Positions 6,345-6,512 of a stretch of 6,512 nt of DNA are shown piece after piece. The stretch is from Cyanobacteria bacterium M_surface_7_m2_040. GTDB taxonomy: Bacteria; Cyanobacteriota; Cyanobacteriia; PCC-6307; Cyanobiaceae. The stretch is taken from contig VGPQ01000079.1 in NCBI GenBank assembly GCA_016882555.1, forward strand, positions 1 through 6,512. The letters are read 5' to 3'. The position numbers and the translations under genes were made by a program. The notes below the pieces were generated by a model, which searched no databases, was not told where the DNA came from, and saw only the letters and a list, made by a program, of their open reading frames with translations. Each line of letters opens with the position of its first letter. Within the stretch, counting starts at the first letter, position 1.

Positions 6345-6512
6345 TCAGTCTTCCCAGTCTTCCTCAGGTTGCTCGTCGGGCTGGGTGTAATCCTCTTTCT
6401 CACCCATCAGCGCCGACAGCTCTTCCTCTTCCACGGTGCTGACCTCGGTGCTGGCCGTTTCCTCATCGGCCACCAGGCGGCCACTGGTCTCCAGCCAGCT
6501 CAGCAGGTCGGG
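6345..6512 (-). CDS. C-terminal part of a small acidic protein, DUF3134-like (partial)
   Basis: The leftward frame is open from the window edge to a TGA at 6347-6345, giving 55 residues. They begin [17 protein letters not shown] and continue with the very acidic [18 protein letters not shown], ending QPEEDWED. The pattern of a SWLE-x-x-GRL segment followed by an acidic [10 protein letters not shown] stretch matches my memory of the small cyanobacterial DUF3134 family, whose role is unknown. The N-terminus is outside the window. No membrane span or signal is visible in this part. The stop is 13 bp upstream of the preferred mraY start, so the two genes are probably co-transcribed from a promoter beyond the right edge. 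The reading frame is secure; the family name is a recollection. Confidence 0.75.
   Translation of the reverse strand, partial: PDLLSWLETSGRLVADEETASTEVSTVEEEELSALMGEKEDYTQPDEQPEEDWED

Noticed and set aside
1..6512. CRISPR array, insertion sequence, prophage or defence system
   Set aside because: No regularly spaced repeats, transposase, integrase, terminal repeats or defence-type domains were seen; all large frames are assigned to housekeeping families.

Overview
The window is GC-rich and gene-dense and looks like a core chromosomal segment of a picocyanobacterium of the Cyanobium / high-GC Synechococcus type. That assignment is an inference. It rests on a bidomain cyanobacterial-type sucrose-phosphate synthase, a PurT-type glycinamide ribonucleotide formyltransferase, and a LytR-CpsA-Psr (LCP) protein with a long arginine-rich head. 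It also rests on mraY following the acidic tail of what looks like a cyanobacterial DUF3134-type protein, and on two small proteins that resemble picocyanobacterial hypotheticals. I see no insertion sequence, phage gene, CRISPR array, rRNA or tRNA.

Layout, left to right. Bases 1-54 probably hold the last 17 codons of a rightward gene. A leader of about 190 bp follows, with a perfect 9-bp inverted repeat that can extend to 12 pairs. Next is spsA (248-2377, +). It meets the LCP gene (2387-3472, -) tail to tail with only 9 bp between stop codons. purT (3528-4724, -) lies upstream of the LCP gene, separated by a short gap with a 7-bp hairpin. A very small single-span membrane protein gene (4786-4953, +) diverges from purT. 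It converges on a 78-codon gene (4967-5203, -), which lies 6 bp downstream of mraY (5210 to about 6331, -). mraY in turn begins just after the DUF3134-like gene (6345-6512, -, cut by the window edge). The last three genes, read leftward, look like one transcription unit.

Functional themes are sucrose synthesis as compatible solute (spsA), lipid I formation for peptidoglycan (mraY), transfer of a glycopolymer to the cell wall or a related envelope role (LCP), and formate-dependent purine synthesis (purT). The genes are individually recognisable housekeeping functions and do not form an obvious novel system. The points most worth a second look are the degenerate phosphatase motif in the C-terminal domain of SpsA, the two small uncharacterised proteins, and uncertain start codons for mraY, purT, the LCP gene and the 55-codon ORF.
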